This document shows, one piece after another, positions 11,433 through 23,829 of a stretch of DNA of 64,000 nucleotides. Under the pieces are notes generated by a model, which saw nothing but the letters and a program-made list of their open reading frames with translations, searched no databases and had not been told where the DNA came from. Both the position numbers and the translations under genes were made by a program. Source of the stretch: Tetragonia tetragonoides (lineage: Eukaryota > Streptophyta > Magnoliopsida > Caryophyllales > Aizoaceae); the NCBI GenBank assembly GCA_038025085.1, contig CM076151.1:11196501-11260500 (forward strand), in the 5' to 3' direction. How positions within the stretch are numbered: position 1 is the first letter of the stretch; each line of letters begins with the position of its first letter.

Positions 11433-12415
11433 CTAAATCTTAGAACTAAATTCAGTTCTTTCGTCCCGGACCCTGGACCAAAGCATCATCCCACCATACT
11501 TTGGGTAAAATTTAAGGAATGAAAGGGTGTTTCGGAGCTCGCTTGGCGAAACATACCCACTCCGTACAGCATTTGGAGATGCCGGCAAGCCCAAAAACAC
11601 CATCCCAGCATTGACCGATGTCCAATCATCCCAAGCAATTAAGAAGTAATGAGCTCCAGAACTAGCTGCAGGACGAATTTCATAATTAATCTCGCAGCTC
11701 CGATTTGTTATAGAATTGAACCCATATAAAGTCGAAAAGCCCTGTGTCAATGGCTTTATGTAGGTATGGATCAGGATATGGGCAGTGAGGAGAGGCACTT
11801 AGGTACACCTTTCTTTTTCCCCTTTGGCTAAACGCGGCCAAGAACCTAGCAAGGTCATCATAGAAGTTGGACGATCCACTCTTGATGTTGAAGTCTATGC
11901 CATCTAGCACAGCATCACCTAAGGGGCGAGACGAGGAGGACCCGCCTAAGAAGTTGTCCCACAAATAATCCGAGAGGTTTCTTGCCTCTTGGATTGATGT
12001 TAAGTTGTAGACTCCCCTTTTGCCCCCAATGGAGAAGAGGATTTTGATGCCTAGGGACTGGCAATATGTGATCTCACTACTGAGTTTCCTGCAATTGTCA
12101 CTGAGCGGGTTGCAATGGTCGCCTAGGCCTAGATGTGGTGTTTTTCCATTACCAAAATAATGTAGGGATCCTATCATCACATATTGGTATCTTCCGGTGG
12201 CACATGTATTAAGAAGGCTACTTTCGCGCAAATTGTGAATTGGGTATTGGCCCCAGTATATGGCAATTTTTCCCACCCGTGTGAGCGGCGGAAACTTTGG
12301 AGACACTAAGGTAATGTTGGTGTCGATAATGTTGATACTGATAGAGGTTTGGACTAGCCCAAAGACCAAGATGGAGAGAAACAAAAGTATAAGATGTGGG
12401 TTTCTAGCTAGCCAT
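11433..12415 (-). pseudogene. Class III chitinase (GH18) pseudogene 1
   Basis: Homologous over its length to the chitinases at 17957 and 22658 (minus strand). Three independent defects are visible. A 4-bp CTAG duplication right after the ATG at 12415 (atggctagctag) gives ATG GCT AGC TAG, a stop at codon 4. A one-base shift near 11700 separates the VQFYN segment from [15 protein letters not shown]. The GH18 catalytic motif DGIDFDIE has become DGIDFNIK, losing both the middle Asp and the catalytic Glu. So even if the frame were open the product could not hydrolyse chitin. The Pro-rich hinge of its paralogues is almost absent here (SPKFPPLTR only). A chitinase-type promoter copy is still present upstream. 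Confidence 0.88.
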
Positions 12416-12480
12416 TATATTGTGATTTGGTAAATGGCCAAGTTGGTTGTGAATCTTGTGATGGATAATGATTTATGCAC

Positions 12481-12545
12481 CTTGGTCTTATAGTGTGCAG
12501 CTGCATAACTAGGTAATTCTGGTGAAGTTGCTGCCCACGTTACTT
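12481..12545 (-). promoter_or_regulatory. Chitinase-type promoter copy of pseudogene 1
   Basis: On the minus strand this block contains aacttcacc..agaattacctagtt followed by a TATA-like cactataagacc (12486-12494). The same layout precedes both intact chitinases (18014-18086 and 22713-22773) and recurs without a gene at 15188 and 23176. The repeated block identifies the proximal promoter unit that was duplicated with the genes. Confidence 0.65.
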
Positions 12546-12600
12546 AGATATGTAAATAAGCATTAGTATTAAATTTCATAGCAAGAATATAATCAATTAT

Positions 12601-14725
12601 GGGTTTTTTGCCTAAAACTACCTTTGGTTTAGCACTTTTTGAAAATAACTACCTTAAGGGCCTGTTTGGGGTGGTTTTGAGTTTTCAGTTTTCAGTTTTT
12701 TTGAAAACCAAAAACCAGATTTTGGAAACCACAATTTTTGGTTTCCAATTTTCAGTTGTCAGTTTCAAAAATAGAGTAGACAACTATAATGGGAAAAAAT
12801 TTCAGCTCCAAACATAATTTCTATAAGTAGATAAAATATTTTGAAAACCAGAAACTTGCAACTCACAACCACCCCGAACGGGCCACTTTCGCGATTTTGT
12901 CAAAAACTACCTTGTTTCCAGTTTTTTTTGCGAAAGACTACCATTTGACGGAAAAATGACTAACGGAGTTAACTTTGAGTGTGAACAACTTGATTTGACC
13001 ATAATACCCCTCATTTATGAACCAAAAACACGTGCCCCTCACGTGCCCTTTTTATTTATCAAAACATTTCCATTTTTTTTTTTTCCAGTTTCAGATATCA
13101 CGCATCTATTAAAATTGGATTTTTTGTGGGGAACTACCTTGTTTGGTGTCTCATTTGTGACTTAGTACCTTACATTTTTTTTTTTGTGGGAAACTACCTT
13201 AGATTGCCAAATTGTTTGTTGACCAATACCCTTGACCAATTTTAGATGTGTAGTTTTTTATCTATGTAATCAATTTCAAACAGACGAGTTTTGCTTCGGG
13301 TCATCGGGGGTTGAAGCCGCCTCATTGATGTTGTTGTTTGGTTGAGATTGAGATTGAGATTGAGGATTAGAATTCATATTCGTATTCATCATTCCATTAA
13401 TGTTGATGTTGTCACCTGTTGCTGATTCCATTTCAATGGATGCCGATTGATTTCTTGTGCCAATACAAAATCAAGCCCCGATTGATGATGATGAGCTCCT
13501 TTTTCTTTACTTATTATTTCCTTCGCCTTTGCAGCTACAATTGATTGCTGGTTCCCGCCACCAACAAAACGAAACAGAATCACCCTAAACAACTTCCCTT
13601 GCTGCTCCAAAATTCCCTTTCCAGATCCCACCCCCAAATACTTGACTACTTGACTTTCAGTATGTTTCTTGGGTGAGCTGACCTATTCGCTCAATCCACA
13701 TATCAACTTCTGGGCCCAATTTTTAAACGTAACCATTATTAAGGGTGAACATAACCGGATATCCCTGTGGTATGCGAAGATCACATCACATACCCTACAA
13801 CAATTGTATACTCTGAAATATGCAGAACCAAAACCATAGGAAACTGATTGTATGAAGCAGATGAAAACTCAGAACTAAAGCGAGATGGCAAGAGAAACTC
13901 ACATATTTCCCAAACTAGCTCGTTGCAATTATCATCTATAATGCAATTTCTGTTGAAAAAGACCCACAATTTATCAAAATTGAGTATGATGTCATTGTCA
14001 CATTGCTAGAAGTTAAGAATTTCAGTTCAGTAAAAACCCTAAAGTTGATATTATTAGAAATTGCTATCAATTCCAGTTCAGTATAAGATAACAGGAAGCA
14101 AAGCAGAAGCAACTACGATACAAGCAAATCTAATATACAAAGAGGCATAGCTCATGTAATCCATAGCTAATTTGATCAATATCCATAGCTAAGTTAAAAC
14201 CAAGCTCATTTCCGAAAACGGATGTCCCTCAGGTCCCATTCCTGCATTACTTTCCTGACAATCTGAATCTCGTCTGTTTGAAATTGATTACATAGATAAA
14301 AAACTACACATCGAAAATTGGTCAAGGGTATTGGTCAACAAACAATTTGGCAATCTAAGGTAGTTTCCCACAAAAAAAAAAATGTAAGGTACTAAGTCAC
14401 AAATGAGACACCAAACAAGGTAGTTCCCCACAAAAAATCCAATTTTTATAGATGCGTGATATCTGAAACTGGAAAAAAAAAAATGGAAATGTTTTGATAA
14501 ATAAAAAGGGCACGTGAGGGGCACTGTTTTTGGTTCATAAATGAGGGGTATTATGGTCAAATCAAGTTGTTCACACTCAAAGTTAACCCCGTTAGTCATT
14601 TTTCCGTCAAATGGTAGTCTTTCGCAAAAAAAACTGGAAACAAGGTAGTTTTTGACAAAATCACGAAAGTAAGGTAGTTATTTTCAAAAAGTGCTAAACC
14701 GAAGGTAGTTTTAGGCAAAAAACCC
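12601..14725. mobile_element. Non-autonomous Mutator-like element (long-TIR MULE)
   Basis: The ends are gggttttttgcctaaaac and its exact inverse. The flanks carry a perfect 9-bp target duplication atcaattat (12592-12600 and 14726-14734), the Mutator signature. Terminal inverted repeats are about 457 bp: 12601-13288 (lengthened by a nested MITE) and 14269-14725. The ~980-bp interior holds no transposase. On the minus strand it contains stretches that look exonic, for example DEIQIVRKVMQEWDLRDIRF (near 14270-14210), so captured host-gene fragments (Pack-MULE) are possible. The short plus and minus frames beginning MTNGVNFECEQLDL are the two TIR copies, not genes. Confidence 0.92.
12658..12884. 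mobile_element. 227-bp MITE nested in the left MULE TIR
   Basis: It begins gggcctgtttggggtgg and ends ccaccccgaacgggcc, an imperfect inverted repeat. The right TIR of the host MULE, which should be its mirror image, lacks exactly this block and gives the empty site ctaccttactttcg. So the MITE arrived after the MULE. No clean target duplication could be read, so the superfamily (hAT or PIF-like from the GGGCCTGTTTGG end) is uncertain. Confidence 0.8.
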
Positions 14726-14734
14726 ATCAATTAT

Positions 14735-15187
14735 ATATCTTGGGTTTGTTGCAGTCCTACACTATCCCTTAGTGCTTAGGTTGTCAGGCCATGGACTAAC
14801 AATGGAGTAATAGATAGAAGTATAAATATTTCAAACAATCAACATTCTTAGCTGGAGATTGTTCACCCTCAAAAAAAAAAAAAAAAAAAGCTGGAGATTG
14901 TTCTACTTAATTGAGCATGTGTAGAGTGAGGATATTTTCTGATTACTCGATTTCTCGTTCACATGAAGAGAATATCTATAAGAGTATAATAGCAACATTT
15001 CAGGAGATAAAATAGCCTAGAATCTCTCCTATTCTAAGATTACAGGAATTACAACTAAGTATAAGATTTACACAAATTCTTATATGAGGCCGCCTCACGG
15101 CCTCAATATGAGGCGCCTCTAACAAGCATAACTTCATGTTTGACTATAGAGGTGACCTCATGTTGAGACGGTCTCATAAGAGACCTA
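14735..15187. other. Decayed chitinase-flank DNA with a poly(A) micro-insertion
   Basis: No gene. The sequence resembles the 5' flanks of the chitinase genes (phrases such as cttagtgcttaggttgtcagg, also at 18220, 22950 and 23360). It contains a tiny insertion at 14865-14888, described separately. Confidence 0.5.
14865..14888 (+). mobile_element. 24-bp poly(A) retroposon scar with 15-bp TSD
   Basis: The insert is accctc followed by 18 A. It is bracketed by a perfect direct repeat agctggagattgttc (14850-14864 and 14889-14903). Paralogous flanks at about 15426 and 23447 lack the insertion. This is the expected structure of a target-primed reverse transcription product truncated almost to its poly(A) tail. 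Confidence 0.82.
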
Positions 15188-15260
15188 TTGCTCTTATAGT
15201 GTGCAGGTGCATAACTAGGTGATTCTAGTGAAGTTGCTGTCTGTAATGTAGTATGGAGAT
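15188..15260 (-). promoter_or_regulatory. Orphan chitinase promoter copy
   Basis: The block cttatagtgtgcaggtgcat..gattctagtgaagttgctgt matches the proximal promoters of the intact chitinases, including the TATA-like box (15192-15199 on the minus strand). No chitinase coding sequence follows at lower coordinates, so it is a leftover of a duplicated and partly deleted unit. Confidence 0.6.
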
Positions 15261-15831
15261 GTTAAACATTCTTGTTTAAATCCCACAGCAGGAATTTCAA
15301 AAGAATTTTCAGAACATAACCAATTAACTTGGGTTTCTTGCAGTCCTACAATCACTCTTAAGTTGCCAGGTGGTGGACTAACAATGTTTACTAACCACTA
15401 TAATATTTCTTAACATTCAACATTCATAGCTGGAAGTTGCTCTACTTCATTGATCATGTGAAGAGTGAGATTTCTGATTGCATGATTTCTCATTAACATG
15501 ATGAGAACATAAGAAAGAGTATTAATAATGCAGTACTCAGGACATAAAATAGCTTAGAATCTCTCCTATTCTCAGATTACAGCTAGTATAATACCTAAAT
15601 CATAGACTTTTTTTTACAGAATATTTGCAAAGATGATATTTTGTAACAGTGGGGTTCTGCCACCCTGCATAAAAAAAAGAGGGTAAATATGGAGTTTTTA
15701 GTTTATGATTGGGGTCCCCATATATGAATAATACTGTAATATATTGAATATCACAGACTTATTGAGACCTCGATCTCATATAATTAACATACTGCTCGTT
15801 TGTTAGAAGAAGAAAATCACATTTTATAATC

Positions 15832-16430
15832 TTTGAACTGTATCCAGTCCTAGCGTCAAATTACTTGGACCAAACAGCAAAGCATATCCATGTATTCAGG
15901 GAGCAAAATGAGCTAGCGGATGCCATTGCGAAATTTGCTAGTAAAGACTCCACTGTTTGTAATGAGCTTAAGCTCCTTAGAGATGTATGATGTACCCCAT
16001 TGTTGTAGAGCTACTTATACTCTTGATTTTTCTGGAACTCCACGTTCTAGATGGGTTTCGACGTAATTTAATATAGATGCACAATTTTAATCAAAAAAAA
16101 AAAAAAGAACAGCAAAGCATATCACCAGAAGAATTTCAGAAATAAGCATACTTGGTGAAACATATCCATTGTACGCAGCTCCTGGTGCAGCTAGCCACCC
16201 TAGGAAAACCTCGCCAGCCCTTAGCTTGTAGATGCCCATCCATTGCAAAAAGTGAAGAAGCTATTAGAGCTACCACTTTTGTACTCACAAGAAGGGTTGT
16301 TATAGAATTGTACCGAAACATAGTAAAAAAAAAAAAACTGGTGTTAAGTTGTCCTAGATGTTTATCCAGAATAGGGCTCTGAGGGGCGGAACTTAGGTAC
16401 GCCTTCTTTCGGTCCATAGTTATGCAATTT
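15832..16430 (-). pseudogene. Class III chitinase pseudogene 2 (fragment, split by a LINE tail)
   Basis: Bases 15832-15872 match the last codons of the intact genes (the tyr-ser region near gaactgtatccagt). Bases 16124-16430 match the C-terminal third: KKAYLSSAPQSPI, the FYN..C segment and the GLPA region, now in mixed frames. Part of the region between VFLG and the C-terminus is deleted. The N-terminal two thirds, including the catalytic DGIDFDIE, are missing. A retrotransposon tail interrupts it at 15889-16107. It is a dead member of the tandem chitinase array. Confidence 0.8.
15889..16107 (+). mobile_element. 5'-truncated LINE tail with 16-bp TSD
   Basis: A 219-bp insertion flanked by a perfect 16-bp duplication aacagcaaagcatatc (15873-15888 and 16108-16123). 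It opens in frame with HVFREQNELADAIAKFAS, the C-terminal end of a plant LINE RNase H domain, continues to a TGA, has a short 3' UTR, and ends in a poly(A) run preceded by tttaatc. It lies inside a chitinase pseudogene. It supplies the type of 3' end that the large LINE at 2520-6470 has lost. Confidence 0.9.
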
Positions 16431-16483
16431 GTTTTGGCATATGGAATATAGACTTGTAACAGAGACATGGAAGCTGTCAACAA

Positions 16484-16949
16484 GACCAGAAGAAAATCAG
16501 GCAGAATTTGTTTAGGGTACTATTAAGGCTAAATATGAATCCCTCAGTTTTATTATTAATTTTTTTGGGTGTGTGTGTGTGCAAGGAACTTCTTAGGCTT
16601 TGACCAAAAGGCACCTCCCAAAGCATAACCTCGAGTATTCAAAGAATTGAATTCCATAGGTGTTACCCAAAAGGCTTAAACTCGTGTTACAAGTTGGAAA
16701 TTGAGATGACCACTGGACCAAAGTAAATATTTCTTGAGTAATTGCTTGTAAATACTGTCACATTCAGAATAATCAACTGAAACACAAAATGATCAAAGAT
16801 GGAAAACATAACTTAAGAAAAAAAAGGGTGCTATGGGACTACTGTCCTCTTATTGCAATAAAACAACACTCTCACTCTGAACACTCTCTGACTCTCAGAA
16901 ACAGTACATTCCGAATAAACTTAAACGAAAAGAGTTGCAGAAGGACATT
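16484..16949. other. Intergenic DNA downstream of chitinase 2
   Basis: No gene found. The DNA includes a short (GT)n tract near 16570. The segment 16830-16949 is the 3' UTR side of the chitinase at 16950 and resembles the 3' flank at 11310-11432. Confidence 0.45.
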
Positions 16950-18086
<1,137 letters not shown>

Positions 18087-19299
18087 AATACTTTAAACAT
18101 TAGTAAATTCCATTGAAGGAACATATACCTTGGAGATCCTCACATAAATGATTAATCATTAGACTATTGATTTTGTTCCAGTCTAACGTTGTATTTCTTT
18201 GTTGTTCAACACTCTGTTAGTGCTCAGGTTGTCAGGTGGTGGACTAACATTGCAGATTATTTTTTCAGAAATCCACATTTCTTCGCCGGGAATTGTTCCT
18301 ACTATACAGGCCCATGCCGCCCCAGAGTAAAAATTTGGTATTGACACTCATTCATATGAAATAATAAATAGTTTTCTGATTATGATTGGGGTTTATCTTC
18401 GTACTTAAATATAGTCTCAATTCTGAAACGTCTACTGTGTTTAGTTGTTTGAGTTGTTCTTCTGTGTATGATTGGGGCTTATCTTCGTACTTAAAAATAG
18501 TCTCAATTCTGAAACGTCTACTGTGTGTGTCTAGTTGTTTGAGTTGTTCTTCTCTTCATGATTGGGGCTTAACTTTTTTGTAATTGAATATGTTCTTCAA
18601 TGATTGAACGTCTAATGTGTGTCTATTGTTTGAGTTGTTCTTGAAATAGTGATCTGAAGTACAATGATAATGTACAAATTGCTTCATACTCTCCTAAATT
18701 ATCCCTTTATTCAGAACCAAGACTTGAAGCAGTGAATTCATGAGGTCAGACAACAATCTTAAGTACCTTATCGTCTTGCAGGTCGCACTCGCACACACAG
18801 ACATTAAACGTCTAAGCAATTTCGATAAGTTCAGCATTGCAGCCATGGTAGCATATCCTTGATAATTAGTTTTGCCCCAGCCAGCTGGTTTTCAAAAGAA
18901 TTATTGTACTTTGAATTTTCATGTTTTTTTCTTCCAAGTCAATACTCCATCTGTACAAATAAAAACCAAGTACTAGTTTATAGGATGGTGACAATCAGAG
19001 AAGTCATATGTTTTAGTAGAATATAATCCATCAATAATACAAGTATTTTTCAACACATTGACTATGTTGATAAATAAATACTCTTACTAACAAATTAAAA
19101 CTTCTGATAAGATGCTCGTCGCACGTCATCCATGATGGCTTCAAACTTCAAATTAGCCTAATTATCCTAGATAATTATTTCTGCTTGAAGATAACAATTT
19201 CATTTTTTACCAACCACAAATGCAAAGTCAACGTTACTGATTAACTGATCAAGATCATGCCAAAATGCTTGTTTAGAATTCAGACAAAACCTTCACCAA
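18087..19299. other. Intergenic DNA between chitinase 2 and the receptor-RING gene
   Basis: Divergent promoter interval for chitinase 2 (-) and the gene starting at 19300 (+). It contains a ~90-bp tandem repeat at 18376-18645 (separate entry). No other gene or element is recognised. Confidence 0.5.
18376..18645. repeat. Three tandem ~90-bp repeats
   Basis: Units start at tatgattggggtttatcttcg (18379), at 18466, and at 18558, and share aacgtctactgtgt and gtttgagttgttctt. The third is degenerate. Single diverged copies of the leading part also occur at 15701, 23063 and 23557, always in chitinase flanks, so the unit belongs to the duplicated chitinase flank. Confidence 0.7.
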
Positions 19300-20856
19300 A
19301 TGCAAATCTCCAAAAAATCCCTTCTTTTCCTCTTCATCATCCTCATTTTATTAACCTATGCAACAAGCATGCATACAAGCACAGATATGGTGGATAATTG
19401 CTTTACACAAGTGTGCAACCACCACGACCCCACGGATCGATATGTCTATTTCCCATTCTTGATCCGGAACGATTCCCACCCAAGGTCCTGCGGGTATCCT
19501 GGTTTTGATTTGTTCTGTGATGGAGCTTATAGGTTGTTAGTTGACTTGCCTAATTCAGGGTTTTTCTCTGTTCAAGCTATAGATTATGACAAACAAGAGT
19601 TATGGCTTAATGACCCTGAGAATTGCCTCCCTAAGAGGCTTCTTTCCCTTAATCTCTCAAAGTCTGGCAAAACTCCCTTTTTTGCTATTCAAGAGCAAGT
19701 CTACTGGCTGTATAATTGCTCTAGTGATTTTATCAATTCTAGTACTTACATGCCAATTAGATGCCTTAGTGGTCCAGGTTATGGTGTTGTCGCTACTCGC
19801 TCTGAGATGATCCATGGTAATGTTTCATGTAGTAAAATAGGGTCCGTTCGAGTTCCAATTGGATCGAGGCCTAAGGATCTTAATTCGTTGTACAACTCGG
19901 ATCTTAATAGTGATATTCAGCTCGCTTGGGCCAAACCTGAATGTGACGGTTGCTTTAGGAAAGGTGGGAGGTGTGGGTTCAAGAGTAGCTCTAGCTTGGA
20001 GGTAGGGTGCTTCGATCTTCCTGATCGTGGTAAGCTTTCCCTACTCTTTTACATCATCCAAGATGATATTATTGAGGTCCTAATAAGTACAATAGGTTTG
20101 ACGGCTAAAATTTTTGTACCACAAAATACATACTCAACTAGATATGGTACTTTCTTACTGGCCCATGGGTCTTCTATGTGCATAAGGAAAACTAAGTATG
20201 AAATAGCCCTCTCAAATGCCTAAAATTGATTGTAAGACTTGATTCATATTTTTGGTGCAAGCTTGATTCATATCTTAAACATCATTTTGAAGGTCTGAAC
20301 AAGTGAGAAACTTCCTAAACATGCAGAGAATGTAATGATTAATCAAGCATTTTATCACCAACATTATGCAAATTGATATCCCCTTTTTGTTCTTCTTACA
20401 TTTTGTGCGTGGTTTCATATAGGACTTTCGAAAAATGCCATGTTGGCGATTTCCATTGCATTTGCAGCACCATCGGCGGTGTTCGCTTTTTTCATCACAT
20501 ACTTCACAATAAGGGCCATCTGCTACCACACTCGGAATAGCAGAAACCTTGCAGCAGGTATCGCTCTCGCCCCATCAGTCGCTCCACAGCCTCATACAGA
20601 AATTAACGGCCTTGATCAATCCATAATCGAATCCTACCCAAAAGTAGTCTTGGGTGAGAGCCGACGTTTGCCTAAACCAGATGATAAGAGCTGCTCAATA
20701 TGCTTAGGTGAGTACCTGCCTAAGGATACTTTAAGGACACTACCTCAATGTGGGCATTGTTTTCATGCTGAATGCATTGATGAATGGCTCCACTTAAACG
20801 CCTCATGTCCAATTTGCCGAATCTTTCCCTCTCCACAGATGGAAAATGCTGAATGA
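19300..20856 (+). CDS. GUB_WAK receptor-like RING-H2 E3 ligase (ATL20/21/22-type)
   Basis: Two exons: 19300-20029 and 20423-20856 (donor G/GTAAGC, acceptor ATATAG/GA), 387 residues. Exon 1 encodes a signal peptide (residues 1-23) and a Cys-rich secreted region of the GUB_WAK_bind/WAK-associated type: CGYPGFDLFC near 65, CDGCFRKGGRCGF near 220. Exon 2 encodes a membrane segment (AISIAFAAPSAVFAFFITYF), the GLD motif (GLDQSIIESYPKVVLGES) and RING-H2 (CSICLGEYLPKDTLRTLPQC, HCFHAEC, CPIC) with all ligands. The layout fits a membrane ubiquitin ligase with a possible cell-wall pectin-sensing ectodomain; ligand and substrate are unknown. Two more phase-compatible RING exons lie downstream (23830, 24902). 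ORF reading through the intron would end at 20223 without the RING. Confidence 0.88.
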
Positions 20857-21527
20857 ATTTCAAAACCATGATGAATTATATTGTACATTGTAAAAACAAG
20901 AATGACAAAATTTTTATGTATCTACAAGGCTACAAGCATGTATGTATAACACCTTTTTTCTTTTTTTTTTGGATTCTGTTTCGATTTAGTTTTAGTTTTT
21001 CAAGTTAATGTTGATCTCAACAATGTAAATTAATAAATCATTTTTGTCTAAATGGACACCACTAGTTGGTATAAAACAGGAAATTGTCAAAAACGTCCTA
21101 TGTAGCATTGTGTTTTTGCATTTTCTATATTGACCTTAGAACAATATTAGCCCCAAAAGCCTTCTCCTAGAAATGGACCACATTGAAAATGACTATAAAA
21201 GCAGATAAGATTGTCTGTTGATTGAGACTAATGCCGGAATGCTGTAATATGTTTATTAAATATCACACAAACTCATCCATAATGATATATGGAGATCAAG
21301 ATCTTCCATTAGGGACACACTTCTCGGATCTTTCATCACAACAACAAAAACATCAACAACAACAACAACAACAACAATGATCAAAAACAACAACAGCCAA
21401 GGGAGTATCCTGCGGATGGTGGGGTCACACACTACTCTTTCATCAGAGTCCGAACATGACATAGCGGGAAGTGCCTCAGTCACCATTCAATTGCACCTTC
21501 CTTTTGACGACGATTAGAAGAACATAA
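20857..21527. other. Intergenic DNA with a (CAA)n tract
   Basis: The 3' flank of the RING exon at 20856 and of the chitinase ending at 21528, which converge. A CAA trinucleotide run lies at about 21339-21377. No gene. Confidence 0.5.
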
Positions 21528-22697
<1,170 letters not shown>

Positions 22698-22712
22698 TTA
22701 TGTACCTTTAGG

Positions 22713-22773
22713 GGTTGCTGTATTTATAGTGAGAAGTTGCAGACCTAGGTACTTTGAAGTTGCTATCTGAGTT
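22713..22773 (-). promoter_or_regulatory. Promoter block of chitinase 3
   Basis: On the minus strand a TATA box tataaata (22721-22728) follows the shared aacttca...acctaggtctgcaactt block, about 65 bp before the ATG at 22658. Confidence 0.65.
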
Positions 22774-23829
22774 GATATATGTTAAAATGTGTAAACATTA
22801 TTAAAATCCATTGAAAGAATATGAATTGTAGATTGGCAACCTAGTTTTAGGAACATATACCTTGGAGATTCTCTAATTAATGATTAATCACATTAAGTTT
22901 GGGTTTTGATGCAGTCCAACTCGTATTTCTTTTTCTCTAACACTCTGTTAGTGCTCAGGCTGGATATTGCTCTTCTATAGAGGGTCTGCCATCCTGCATT
23001 AAAATACAGAGTAAGTTTGGTATTTGCACTCATTCAACTGAAATAATGTAGTTTTTTCTGCTTATGATTGGGGCTTATCTTCGTACTTAAATATCCTCTT
23101 AAACTATTTTTCCACCAAAACTTATGAGTTATCAACAAAAGTTCATGTCATCCTAAGACGAAAACCGCTCTTGATTGCTCTTACTTATAGTGTACAGACA
23201 GTACAGTTGCAGAACCAGGTGGTTCTAGTGAAGTTGCTGTCTTGTATTGTAGTCATGTAGATGTATAAACATGGAGTATGAAATTTTTTAGAAGAAATTC
23301 AGGAACATCAGAGAATTCACCTTGGACATTCTCAGACTAATCTTTAACTTAGGTTTTATCTCTTAGTGCTCAGGTTGTCAATGGGTGGACTAAAAATGGC
23401 AGACTTCCTTATATAACAAATTCAAACATTCGATATTCTTAGCTGGATGGTGTCCTAATACTGTCCTAAACTGTATAGGTATCGCTGCAGCCCTGCATTA
23501 ACAGACTAAATATGGTTCTGATACTCATTCAGTTGGAATAATTTGTTGTTTCCAGTTTATGATTAAGGCCTATCTTTGTACAATATATATACATGGACAT
23601 TACATTTTGCAAACTCTTCAAGCCAAATTGATAGACTGTAGTAGTTTTTGGCCTTTCACTACCCTAAAGGTAACTAAGCGCTTAGTGCAGAACACTTTTG
23701 CGGTAACACTTCCCCAACTCTTTTTGATCAACCATTTAGATGAGATAATTGAGGTCTTAGACTCTGTGGTACAATAGTTCATATATAGCTTCTTTTTTAC
23801 TCTCTTGTTTTGCGGTTTAATTCATACAG
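22774..23829. other. Intergenic DNA / possible long intron, with orphan chitinase promoter
   Basis: No open gene. An orphan chitinase-type promoter block lies at 23176-23260. From about 23700, where gcggtaacacttccccaactc begins, the DNA resembles the intron of the receptor-RING gene from its donor onward (gtggtaagctttccctactc at 20028). This suggests the downstream RING exon was duplicated together with its upstream intron, from near the exon 1 boundary. Confidence 0.55.
23176..23260 (-). promoter_or_regulatory. Orphan chitinase promoter copy 2
   Basis: The block ttgctcttacttatagtgtac...ggttctagtgaagttgctgtct closely matches the chitinase 2 promoter at 18014-18086, including the TATA-like box, but no chitinase coding sequence follows on the minus strand before the flank of chitinase 3. 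Confidence 0.6.

Noticed and set aside
12956..13165. Frame beginning MTNGVNFECEQLDL, also present on the minus strand at 14599
   Set aside because: The two copies are the inverted TIRs of the MULE, so the similarity is structural, not coding.
19300..20223. Single 307-residue ectodomain protein without a RING
   Set aside because: The last ~64 residues are intron read-through; a good donor at 20030 and acceptor at 20422 restore the known ectodomain-RING architecture. An intron-retained form remains possible.
21339..21377. Possible CRISPR-like short repeat run
   Set aside because: It is a simple CAA microsatellite in plant DNA with no spacers.
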